64,000 nucleotides of DNA from Fontisphaera persica (lineage in GTDB: Bacteria; Verrucomicrobiota; Verrucomicrobiia; Limisphaerales; Fontisphaeraceae): contig NZ_CP116615.1 in assembly GCF_024832785.1 (NCBI RefSeq), positions 1,054,001 through 1,118,000 on the forward strand. Direction: 5' to 3'. How positions within the stretch are numbered: position 1 is the first letter of the stretch; each line of letters opens with the position of its first letter. Shown here one piece after another: positions 18,275 through 25,924 of this stretch. A program made the translations under genes and the position numbers. Below the pieces are notes generated by a model. It worked only from the letters and a program-made list of their open reading frames with translations, was not told where the DNA came from and did no database searches.

Positions 18275-20157
18275 AACAAGACAAATCCAAGTAAAAACAC
18301 CAACAGACTCAAACCCGCGAACAAACCGCCGCGGAGCAATTGATCTTCCTTGAGCAGGTCCTGGAAATAGTAGTTGCGCATGGTCATGGGCCGGGCGGCG
18401 CCGCGGGCATCCAGGAAATGCGTGTTGTTGCGCTCCACATTCGCCCCGCTCAGATAGGCATCCATGACATGGACCTTGCGCTTATAATTTATGAAACTCA
18501 GGGGGAACAGCCCCACCATGCAGAGCATGATGGTCATGATGATGAAATTGCCGTGGTCCATGGCGGCCGTGCGCCAGTACACCTCCATCACATAAGGCTC
18601 GACGAGTTCCGAGGAAATCAGCGGGAAAAACAGACAGGTCAGGCCGGTCAACACCGTTAGGGCTCCCATGGCCACCCATTCGCCGCGGCCGATGCCTTTT
18701 TCCTTGTTTTCGATGGCGCCGGTGACCTCCAGCAGTTTGCCCAGCCACTTGACCCAGAAGAACAAGGTGGGGGCCGAGCCAAAGCATACAAACACGGCCA
18801 GGAGCGGATAGGAATCCACCACCGCCTTGAGCACGGCCCATTTACTGAGCAACATGCCAAACGGCGCCAGAAACATGCCGGCAATGCCCACCTGTAAAAA
18901 CACGGAAATGCGCGGCAGACTTAAAATCAGGCCGCTCATTTTTTCGATGTCCCGGCTGTGCAACTTGTGCTCGATGACGCCGACGCAGAGGAAAAGCAGG
19001 CATTTGGCCACGGCATGAAAGACGATCATTAAAATGCCGGCCCAGACCGCTTCGTAAGTGCCGATGCCACCGCAAAGCACCACCAACCCCAGATTGGCTA
19101 TGGTGGAGTAGGCCAGCACTTTTTTGGCGTCGCTGGTGCAGACCGCCGCAAACGAGGTCACGACGAAAGTCACCGCGCCTGTCAATGCCAGCACGGTTCC
19201 CGGCACCGTGCCCCACAGTACCGGCGCCAGTCGCAGGATTAGATACAAGCCGGCTTTGACCATGGTTGAGGAATGCAACAGGGCGCTGACGGGGGTGGGC
19301 GCCACCATGGCGCCCAACAACCACCGTGAAAACGGCAACTGGGCTGATTTGGTTAAACCGGCAAAAGCGAGCAGGGCCACTGGCGCGAGAACCACCTCCG
19401 GCGTCTTTTGGAACAAGACTGCCAATTCGATGCTGCCGGCGCGGGTGTGAAACAGCACAATTCCCGCGGCCATGGCCAGGCCGCCCATGAGGTTCAAATT
19501 CAGCGCCCGGAGGGCGTTTTGGCGGGATTCCTCCGTTTGCTTGTAGCCAATCAACAGGAAGGAGCACAGGGTGGTCACCTCCCAGAAAAAGAAAAACCAC
19601 AACAGGTTGTTGGCAAAAATAATGCCAAACATGGCTCCCATGAAGATAAACAACAGGCCGAAAAACATGGGCCGCCGGTCTGCAATCTCGGGGTGGTGGA
19701 CGTCGTGAAATTCCCGCATGTAACCAAGGGCGTAGATGCAAATCAGACCGCCCACCACGCCATTAATCAAGGCCATGAGGATGGAGAATTTGTCCACAAA
19801 GAGGTTCTGGCCCACACGCAACTCTGCGCCATGACTTAACTCGAACCACGCCATGAGGGCGGTTTGGGCGAGCACCAAGGCAACCACCACGGGATGCCGC
19901 TGTTTCCATCCCACCCGCAGCAGATACATCGCCATGCCGCCTTCGCCGGCCAGCATCAACCAGTTGATCCAGTGGGTGTCCACGTGGAAGACATCACCGG
20001 TGTGAAACAGCCGGACAGCCAGATTGACGCTCAAAGCGGCAACAAACAAAACCGTGCCAATGACCACGGCGCGCCGCAGGCGGTCGGAGCGTATGCCCCA
20101 GAGGAGCAGTCCGGCTGCCCAAGGCACGGCGATCAATAATGTCAAAGCGCTCATCAT
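18271..20157 (-). CDS. echA: Ech-type hydrogenase proton-conducting subunit EchA (NuoL-like)
   Basis: A 628-residue polytopic membrane protein with many hydrophobic segments, homologous to the antiporter-like NuoL/NuoM/NuoN subunits. It is the first gene of the ech operon and the probable ion-translocating element. The family core is visible as FFFWEVTTLCSFLLIGYK (with the key membrane Glu), LPFSRWLLGAMVAPTPVSAL and LHSSTMVKAGLYLILR (with the conserved Lys). The C-terminus has a long amphipathic stretch before a last membrane helix, as in NuoL. The ATG at 20157 was preferred to a TTG five codons upstream; no strong ribosome-binding site precedes either. Confidence 0.92.
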   Translation of the reverse strand: MMSALTLLIAVPWAAGLLLWGIRSDRLRRAVVIGTVLFVAALSVNLAVRLFHTGDVFHVDTHWINWLMLAGEGGMAMYLLRVGWKQRHPVVVALVLAQTALMAWFELSHGAELRVGQNLFVDKFSILMALINGVVGGLICIYALGYMREFHDVHHPEIADRRPMFFGLLFIFMGAMFGIIFANNLLWFFFFWEVTTLCSFLLIGYKQTEESRQNALRALNLNLMGGLAMAAGIVLFHTRAGSIELAVLFQKTPEVVLAPVALLAFAGLTKSAQLPFSRWLLGAMVAPTPVSALLHSSTMVKAGLYLILRLAPVLWGTVPGTVLALTGAVTFVVTSFAAVCTSDAKKVLAYSTIANLGLVVLCGGIGTYEAVWAGILMIVFHAVAKCLLFLCVGVIEHKLHSRDIEKMSGLILSLPRISVFLQVGIAGMFLAPFGMLLSKWAVLKAVVDSYPLLAVFVCFGSAPTLFFWVKWLGKLLEVTGAIENKEKGIGRGEWVAMGALTVLTGLTCLFFPLISSELVEPYVMEVYWRTAAMDHGNFIIMTIMLCMVGLFPLSFINYKRKVHVMDAYLSGANVERNNTHFLDARGAARPMTMRNYYFQDLLKEDQLLRGGLFAGLSLLVFLLGFVLL

Positions 20158-20543
20158 GCTCAACTCAGACAACGGGGCGGCCCCAACTGGAATGTGGTAT
20201 TGCCAAGGGCAAAGGGGTGATGGCGGTTGGGATTAACCCGTTGCGGATATGGCGAATGGCCAATGATTGGAAGTTATTATCCTCCTTGCACCGAGACGGC
20301 GCAAGAGGGGGAGCGCAGTTTGAAGGGATGTTAAAGAGGAAGATGCTTGTTTCTAATTCTGAGACATGGGAGGGGTGGCGGTGAAGTGGCAAGAGTGTGG
20401 TTGGTATGGGCTGCGCATGACCAGCATAGAAGCTATTGGCGGATGCAAGGTTAAGTCTTATGGAAACAATAATCAAAAATATAAATATATCTAATCTTAA
20501 AAGATGAGATAATTAACCAAATCTGTTTAATCTTTGGCAAAAT

Positions 20544-20579
20544 ATGCGTAGAGTCTTCAATGGCCTCTGCGTATTTTTT
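20544..20579 (+). terminator. Terminator-like hairpin in the etf-hdr-mvh leader
   Basis: ATGCGTAGAG (20544-20553) pairs with CTCTGCGTAT (20565-20574) over ten positions, two of them G-U, around an 11-base loop. A run of six T (20574-20579) follows directly. This is the architecture of an intrinsic terminator on the plus strand. No coding gene precedes it on that strand, so it could be an attenuator of the downstream operon or the end of a short non-coding transcript. Confidence 0.45.
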
Positions 20580-20689
20580 GAACTATGAAAGCCAAAAAAG
20601 CCGAAAGAGGCATGGTGTCTCTGGGGCTTGCCCATGTTGGGGGGTGTGGGTTTCGGCTTAATTCCCGCAGGAAGGCATGGTGGTGCATT

Positions 20690-20696
20690 GGAGGGG
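20690..20696 (+). promoter_or_regulatory. Ribosome-binding site for an upstream alternative etfB start
   Basis: GGAGGGG lies 7 bases before an ATG at 20704 that is in frame with etfB and would add 11 residues (MAPVPIWHQAL) before the conserved EtfB start at 20737. No comparable site precedes 20737. The ribosome-binding site favours 20704, whereas family alignment favours 20737. Confidence 0.45.
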
Positions 20697-20736
20697 ATTG
20701 CGAATGGCGCCAGTACCCATTTGGCATCAAGCACTT

Positions 20737-21510
20737 ATGAAATACTACGTCCTAATCAAAATGGTGCCGGATACCGTGGAGGAGTTAATCATCGGGGCGG
20801 ACGGCAAATCTTTGGATACCGATGCCGTGCGCCCCAAACTTGCGGACAGTGACGAGCATGCCATTGAAGAGGCGCTTTTGTTGAAGGAGAAAATCGGTGG
20901 GGACGTCGCGGTGGTTGCGCTTGAGTCGCCGGAGGTGGAGGACGCATTGTTCACGGCCCTGGCCAAGGGCGTCAACCAGGCCGTTAAATTGACCGGCGAT
21001 TGGAGCCAGTTGGGCAGTTTGGGAGCGGCCCAGGTGTTTGCCCAATACCTTGCTCCGGATGGCCAATTGTCGGCGGACACGATGGTGCTTTTACGCAGCC
21101 AGGCTTACGATGATTTGGAGGGCGAAATTGGCCCGTGTTTGGCGGAGAAATTGGGGGTGCCCTTCGTGGGGGTGGTGACTCGCATTGTGCCGGGGGCGCA
21201 GGAGGTGAAGGTGACCAAGGAATTTGCCGGGGGGCTGCGGGGCGAGTTTGTCGTGCCGTTGCCTTGCGTGTTGGGCATTCAATCTGCCGAGAAGCCGCCG
21301 CGATATGTGCCCATTGCCAAGGTGCGGGCGGCGCAAAAAACTGCCAAAATTGAGGAGGTAGAGGGAGTGGCGCCGGAAGCCCAGCGTGCGTATGAGGTCG
21401 AGCGCATGTATTTGCCGGAGGCCGCCGGCCGGGCGCAGATGTTGGAAGGGTCGGTGGAAGAAGTGGCGGACAAGGTGGTGGAGGTGTTGGCCCAAAACAG
21501 TTTGTTGTAA
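20737..21510 (+). CDS. etfB: Electron transfer flavoprotein beta subunit
   Basis: A 257-residue EtfB that binds AMP or a second FAD and, with EtfA, carries electrons between dehydrogenases and a membrane acceptor. The family start MKYYVLIKMVPDT and the segment SDEHAIEEALLLKEKIGGDVAVVAL near residues 40-64 are typical. KGVNQAVKL, the ADTMVLLRSQAYDD segment and ELKVKVTKEFAGG-like strand EVKVTKEFAGGLRGEF follow in family order. A ribosome-binding site fits better with an in-frame ATG 33 bases upstream (20704), so the true start is open. It is the first gene of a long operon that continues with etfA and an EtfAB:quinone oxidoreductase-like gene. Confidence 0.9.
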   Translation: MKYYVLIKMVPDTVEELIIGADGKSLDTDAVRPKLADSDEHAIEEALLLKEKIGGDVAVVALESPEVEDALFTALAKGVNQAVKLTGDWSQLGSLGAAQVFAQYLAPDGQLSADTMVLLRSQAYDDLEGEIGPCLAEKLGVPFVGVVTRIVPGAQEVKVTKEFAGGLRGEFVVPLPCVLGIQSAEKPPRYVPIAKVRAAQKTAKIEEVEGVAPEAQRAYEVERMYLPEAAGRAQMLEGSVEEVADKVVEVLAQNSLL

Positions 21511-21533
21511 ATCATCAAAGGAAAGGAATCCAC

Positions 21534-22505
21534 ATGAGCCAGGGCATTTTAATTTGGACGGAACACCTGCGGGGGCAAATTTCCGAAATTACGTTCGAGA
21601 TGTTGGGGCTGGGACGGCAATTGGCGGATGCCTTGAAAGTGCCGCTTACGGCGGCGGTTGCTGGAGCAAACGTCACGGCTTTGGGCAGCCAGTTGGGCAT
21701 GGCGGACAAGGTGCTGTTGGTGGAAAATCCAGCGTTGACGCTTGCCACTGCAGCTACGCAGGCCTCGGTTTTGCAGGAACTCCTGCATCAGGAGCAAGCG
21801 GCGCTGGTTTTAGTTGGGGGTACCAATGTTTCCTTGGGGGTGGGCACTGTTTTGGCGGCGCGCACCCGGCTTCCTTACATTAATTTCTGCAAAGCAGCCC
21901 GGGTGGAGGATGGGGCGGTGGTAGCCACCAGCCAATTATTTGGCGGCAAGGTGCTGGCCGATACGCGCCTGGCGGAGCATCGCGGCATTATCAGTGTTTA
22001 TCCGGGCGCATTCCCGGCAGAGGCTGGGCGCCGTGCAGGCTCGCCGCAACTGATTCCGGCAGCCGTGGAGGTTGCGCCATCGCCGGTCAAGTTTGTTCAA
22101 TTCATTGAACCGGAGACGGGCGATGTGGACATCACCAAACAGGATGTTTTGGTGGCGGTGGGGCGTGGCATCCAAAGCCAGGACAACGTGGCGCTGGCGG
22201 AGGAATTGGCGGCTGCATTGGGCGGGGCGGTGTGTGCTTCGCGGCCGGTGATTGACCAGGGCTGGTTGCCGTTGAGCCGGCAGGTGGGCAAATCGGGCAT
22301 GACGGTCAAACCACGGCTTTACCTGGCCTTGGGCATCAGTGGCGCTCCGGAGCATTGGGAGGGCATGCAAGGCTCGCGGTTGATTGTGGCGGTGAATACG
22401 GACCCGAAAGCACCCATTTTTGATGGCGCCCACTACGGAGCGACGGTGGACGCGCTCGATTTGCTACCGGTGCTGACCGAAAAAGTGAAAGCGCGCAAAG
22501 GCTGA
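21534..22505 (+). CDS. etfA: Electron transfer flavoprotein alpha subunit
   Basis: A 323-residue EtfA. The C-terminal FAD-binding domain is clear: VAVGRGIQSQDN near residues 205-216, then ASRPVIDQGWLPLSRQVGKS near 235-254, then LYLALGISGAPEHWEGM and IVAVNTDPKAPIFD. The N-terminal domain starts with ILIWTEHLRGQISEITFEML. AAGG-type ribosome-binding sequence (GGAAAGGA) lies just before the ATG. It forms the ETF heterodimer with the adjacent etfB product. Nothing in the window encodes an acyl-CoA dehydrogenase, so the electron donor must be encoded elsewhere. Confidence 0.95.
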   Translation: MSQGILIWTEHLRGQISEITFEMLGLGRQLADALKVPLTAAVAGANVTALGSQLGMADKVLLVENPALTLATAATQASVLQELLHQEQAALVLVGGTNVSLGVGTVLAARTRLPYINFCKAARVEDGAVVATSQLFGGKVLADTRLAEHRGIISVYPGAFPAEAGRRAGSPQLIPAAVEVAPSPVKFVQFIEPETGDVDITKQDVLVAVGRGIQSQDNVALAEELAAALGGAVCASRPVIDQGWLPLSRQVGKSGMTVKPRLYLALGISGAPEHWEGMQGSRLIVAVNTDPKAPIFDGAHYGATVDALDLLPVLTEKVKARKG

Positions 22506-22551
22506 GGATTACGGCTAAATCTTTCGCCTTTGCGGCAACCTCGGCGTGGTT

Positions 22552-24699
22552 ATGGAAATGACGCTGCAAGTCAATTCCGTCCTATTAGCGGCGGGGGATG
22601 GGGTGTCGGCCATGGAAACGGCGGTGCGCCAGGCTGCGGCGGCAGGGGGCGTTCCTGATTTGAATCCTGTCAAGGGTGCCTTCCTGGGCCTGCCGGGGGT
22701 GTTGTGGTTGTGGGGTTTGGCCTTGGTGTCTTTCGGCCTGTTTGGATGGCGGGTATGGCGCATTGTTACTGCTTTGCGGCGGGCGCGGCCGGAAAATCGG
22801 TTTGACCAAATTCCCCGCCGTTTGCGGATGGTGGTGGACCATGTTTTGTTGCAGAAGAGGATTTTCAATGAACGGGCCATTGGCTGGCCGCATTTCCTCA
22901 TTTTTTGGGGGTTTGTGCTGTATGCCACGTGTTTCAACTGGTCCCTGGCAAGCGGGCTCTTCCCCTTCCTTAAACTGCCTTTCCCGGATGAAGTCCGGGT
23001 GGTGGCTTTTCTCCTGGAAATCTTTGCCGTCATTGTCCTGGTAGCCCTAGGGGTGGCTTTGGCGCGGCGTTTGTTCTTCCCCCCGCCTCGGCTGCATTTG
23101 AGTCTGGATGCCAATTTGATTTTGGGGCTTATTGCGCTTTTGATGGTCACCACGCTTTTGGGGTCGGGTTTTCGCCTGCAAGCCGAAGGCGGGCACACTT
23201 CAGATTGGGCCCCGCTGGGCAGTTTGTTGGTTCGGGTGCTGCCGGAGACTTCGCCAGCCACGGCCGCCGCGTGGGCCAAGGCCATGTGGTGGCTGCATAT
23301 GCTGGGAGTGTTTTTCTTCCTGTGCTATCTGCCTTTTTCCAAGCACATGCACCTGGTGGTCAGTCCGTTGAATGTATTTTTTGGGCGGCTGCAACCGGTG
23401 GGAACCTTGGATGCCCCGGGTACCAAGGAGGATTATACCACTGGCGCGGCGCATTGGAGCGAGTTTACGTGGAAACAATTGCTGTGCGGCTTTGCCTGTG
23501 CTGAATGCGGACGCTGTGACCGGGCCTGCCCGGCGCAGAACAGCGGTTACTCGTTGTGTCCGCAGGATGTCATTCAGAAGTTAAAACATCATTTTGAACA
23601 GGCCGCCCTCCAAGGTAATGGGGCGGTGGTCACCACCACTTCCAGTGGGGGAGCCAAAGAGGAGGCAATGCCGGTATTGGCCGGGGGGTTGATTCAACCG
23701 GCGGAGGTCTGGGCCTGCACCACTTGCATGGCGTGCATGGAATGTTGCGCGGTCTGGAATGAGCAGGTGCCCATTATTGTGCAGATGCGGCGGCATTTGG
23801 TCAACCAGGGCGCTGTGGATCGCGGCATTCAGGACATGCTCGACAAATTGAATCGCTACGGCAATTCCTTTGGCAAATCCGATCGGATGCGCGCCCGTTG
23901 GGTGCAGAATGGGGGCCTGAAAATCAAGGATGCCCGCAAAGAGGAAGTCGAGTACCTCTGGTTTGTGGGGGATTATGCCTCCTTTGATCCGCGTCTGGAA
24001 TCCATCACCCAAAAGACGGCGCGGTTGTTTGAAGCGGCGGGGTTGAGCTTTGGGCTTTTGTACGAAGCCGAACGCAATGCGGGCAACGACGTGCGCAGGG
24101 TGGGAGAAGAAGGTTTGTTTGAGGTATTGCGCGATAAAAACAAACAGGCTCTCGCGAAGGCGAAATTCAAGGTCATCGTTACGACCGATCCCCACACGTA
24201 CAACACCCTGAAAAATGAATACGGTTTGGAGAATGGCGTGCGGGTGGTGCATTACACGGAACTGCTGTGTGAACTGCTTGCCCAAGGCCGTTTGAAGCTG
24301 CGGCAACCGCTGCAGGGCAAAGTCACCTACCATGACCCCTGCTATCTGGGCCGTTATAATGGTGTTTATGAGCCGCCCCGGGAGGTATTGCGGCGGCTGG
24401 GGCTGGAGGTGGTCGAGATGCCACGTTGCCGCGGACGGAGTTACTGTTGCGGGGCAGGCGGCGGACGTATTTGGATGGAGGATGCGGAAAAGGTGCAGGA
24501 GCGGCCGGCGGAAAGCCGGGTGCGTGAGGCGGCAGCGTTGCCGGGGGTGCAAACGATGGTGGTGGCCTGTCCCAAGGACATCGCCATGTTTCGCGACGCC
24601 CTGAAAACCACGGGGTTGGAAGGCAAGCTGGCGGTGAAAGATTTGGCGGAACTGGTTTGGGAATGTGTGCAGGAGCCGGCGGCAACGACGGCTGCATGA
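22552..24699 (+). CDS. EtfAB:quinone oxidoreductase-like membrane Fe-S protein (NarI-like plus HdrD-like)
   Basis: A 715-residue fusion. The N-terminal third has about five membrane helices with His residues (for example WWLHMLGVFFF and SKHMHLVV) typical of NarI/HdrE-type cytochrome b. It is followed by a two-cluster ferredoxin module, Cys316 onward CAECGRCDRACP and Cys389 onward CTTCMACMECC. A CCG-type domain then ends with CYLGRYNG and CCGAGGGR (Cys632-Cys633). The first half of the HdrD domain has lost its cysteines (ERNAGNDVRRVGEEGLF), leaving one non-cubane cluster site. This architecture is that of the membrane EtfAB:menaquinone oxidoreductase described in syntrophic bacteria, and it lies directly after etfBA. 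The ATG at 22552 is preferred to a GTG two codons upstream. Confidence 0.88.
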   Translation: MEMTLQVNSVLLAAGDGVSAMETAVRQAAAAGGVPDLNPVKGAFLGLPGVLWLWGLALVSFGLFGWRVWRIVTALRRARPENRFDQIPRRLRMVVDHVLLQKRIFNERAIGWPHFLIFWGFVLYATCFNWSLASGLFPFLKLPFPDEVRVVAFLLEIFAVIVLVALGVALARRLFFPPPRLHLSLDANLILGLIALLMVTTLLGSGFRLQAEGGHTSDWAPLGSLLVRVLPETSPATAAAWAKAMWWLHMLGVFFFLCYLPFSKHMHLVVSPLNVFFGRLQPVGTLDAPGTKEDYTTGAAHWSEFTWKQLLCGFACAECGRCDRACPAQNSGYSLCPQDVIQKLKHHFEQAALQGNGAVVTTTSSGGAKEEAMPVLAGGLIQPAEVWACTTCMACMECCAVWNEQVPIIVQMRRHLVNQGAVDRGIQDMLDKLNRYGNSFGKSDRMRARWVQNGGLKIKDARKEEVEYLWFVGDYASFDPRLESITQKTARLFEAAGLSFGLLYEAERNAGNDVRRVGEEGLFEVLRDKNKQALAKAKFKVIVTTDPHTYNTLKNEYGLENGVRVVHYTELLCELLAQGRLKLRQPLQGKVTYHDPCYLGRYNGVYEPPREVLRRLGLEVVEMPRCRGRSYCCGAGGGRIWMEDAEKVQERPAESRVREAAALPGVQTMVVACPKDIAMFRDALKTTGLEGKLAVKDLAELVWECVQEPAATTAA

Positions 24700-24717
24700 A
24701 CAAATGAAGGACAAGCC

Positions 24718-25923
24718 ATGATATCCACGATTGAATATGAGGTCTGCCAGCGGGATACCAAGCTGGACACGCTTTTGAGCACGCCGGAGGGACGGCGAAT
24801 ATTGACCTGCATTCAATGCGGCATGTGCGCCGGGACTTGTCCTTACGGGGACCACATGGACTATCCGCCACGCCGCATCATCAACATGCTGCGCCGTGGT
24901 TTTATCGAGGAGGTTTTTCAGAGCGACAGCATGCTCAAATGCGTGGCGTGTTATGCCTGCATGGCCAAATGTCCGCGGGGCATCCGGCTTTCGGACGTGC
25001 TCCTGCCTCTGGTCAAGGAGCAGACGCTCATGAATTTGCAGGAGATGCCGGCCGAGCTGCAAAAAAGCCTGCAAAACACCTTGCGCTACGGCAATCCCAT
25101 GGGCGAATCCTCGCGGAAACGCGCCAATTGGATTGCGACCGCCCCCCATAAAGTGCCCGTGATGGCCGAGATTAAGCGGCCGGTGGATGTTTTGTGGTTT
25201 GTGGAGTGCTATACCTCTTTTTATGCCCGTGGCCAGGATAACAGCCGTGCTATGGTGCGGCTGCTGCATGCGTTGGGGGTGGACTATGCCATTCTGGGCA
25301 ATGAGGAAAAGTGTGCGGGTGATTGCGGGCAGCTTACGTGGGAGTCGGGCTTGTTTGAGACGCTGACCGACTACAACATGGAGATATTCAAAAAGTATCA
25401 GTTTAACCGCATCATCACCGGCGATGCCCATGCCTTTAACGCTTTCCGCATCCGATATCCCATGTACGGGTTCAACTGGCCGGTGGAGCATACCACCGCC
25501 TTTTTAGCCCGGCACGTGGAGCAGCTTAAGCCCAAACTCAAGAAACCGCTGAACCTCACCGTCACCTACCATGATGCCTGCTGTCTGGGCCGCCGCGCCG
25601 GTCTTTATGAGGAAGCGCGGACCTTGCTCAAGGCTATTCCGGGCGTAAAAGTGGTCGAGATGGTGCACAACCGCATCAATTCCATCTGCTGCGGTGGCGG
25701 GGGGGGCGGGATGTGGCTGGACACTTACTTCAAACAAAAGGGCATGGAACGCCTGAGCGAGCGCCGTATCAAGGAGGCCATTGCCACGGGCGCGGATGTG
25801 CTGGCGGTTTCGTGTCCCTATGAAATCTACCGTTTCGAGGATGCTTTGAAGGTGGTGCCGCACGACAAACCCATGATCGTGCGCGACGTGGTGGAATTGC
25901 TCGCTGAATCATTGGAGGACTAA
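24718..25923 (+). CDS. HdrC-HdrB fusion, heterodisulfide-reductase-like Fe-S protein
   Basis: A 401-residue soluble protein that joins an HdrC-like ferredoxin module to an HdrB-like CCG module. The clusters are bound by CIQCGMCAGTCP (Cys31-Cys41) and CVACYACMAKCP (Cys75-Cys85). The first CCG repeat is degenerate (EEKCAGDCGQLTWESG instead of a CC pair). The second is intact, with HDACCLGRRAG and CCGGGGGG around residues 324-325. In HdrABC such a unit takes electrons from HdrA and reduces a disulfide; here the physiological acceptor is unknown. GAAGGA precedes the ATG, and the gene is 18 bp after the membrane oxidoreductase and 1 bp before hdrA. Confidence 0.88.
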   Translation: MISTIEYEVCQRDTKLDTLLSTPEGRRILTCIQCGMCAGTCPYGDHMDYPPRRIINMLRRGFIEEVFQSDSMLKCVACYACMAKCPRGIRLSDVLLPLVKEQTLMNLQEMPAELQKSLQNTLRYGNPMGESSRKRANWIATAPHKVPVMAEIKRPVDVLWFVECYTSFYARGQDNSRAMVRLLHALGVDYAILGNEEKCAGDCGQLTWESGLFETLTDYNMEIFKKYQFNRIITGDAHAFNAFRIRYPMYGFNWPVEHTTAFLARHVEQLKPKLKKPLNLTVTYHDACCLGRRAGLYEEARTLLKAIPGVKVVEMVHNRINSICCGGGGGGMWLDTYFKQKGMERLSERRIKEAIATGADVLAVSCPYEIYRFEDALKVVPHDKPMIVRDVVELLAESLED

Positions 25924-25924
25924 C

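Larger units (their letters stand above)
20158..20736. other. Divergent intergenic region between echA and etfB
   Basis: About 580 bases separate the two electron-transfer operons. No open frame here looks coding. The etfB-proximal half is strikingly AT-rich (about 20455-20530) compared with its surroundings and is a natural place for promoters and regulator binding. A hairpin followed by a T-run (20544-20579) points toward etfB, leaving a leader of about 150 bases between it and the etfB start. No inverted repeat that would suggest a specific shared operator stands out. Confidence 0.6.

Noticed and set aside
14626-20157. The operon as a partial complex I (Nuo) rather than hydrogenase.
   Set aside because: The large subunit keeps both CXXC nickel motifs, and the gene order and subunit number are those of Ech.
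20165-20476. A 103-codon minus-strand open frame upstream of echA.
   Set aside because: Low-complexity composition, no recognisable motif, no clear ribosome-binding site, and it lies in what should be promoter DNA.
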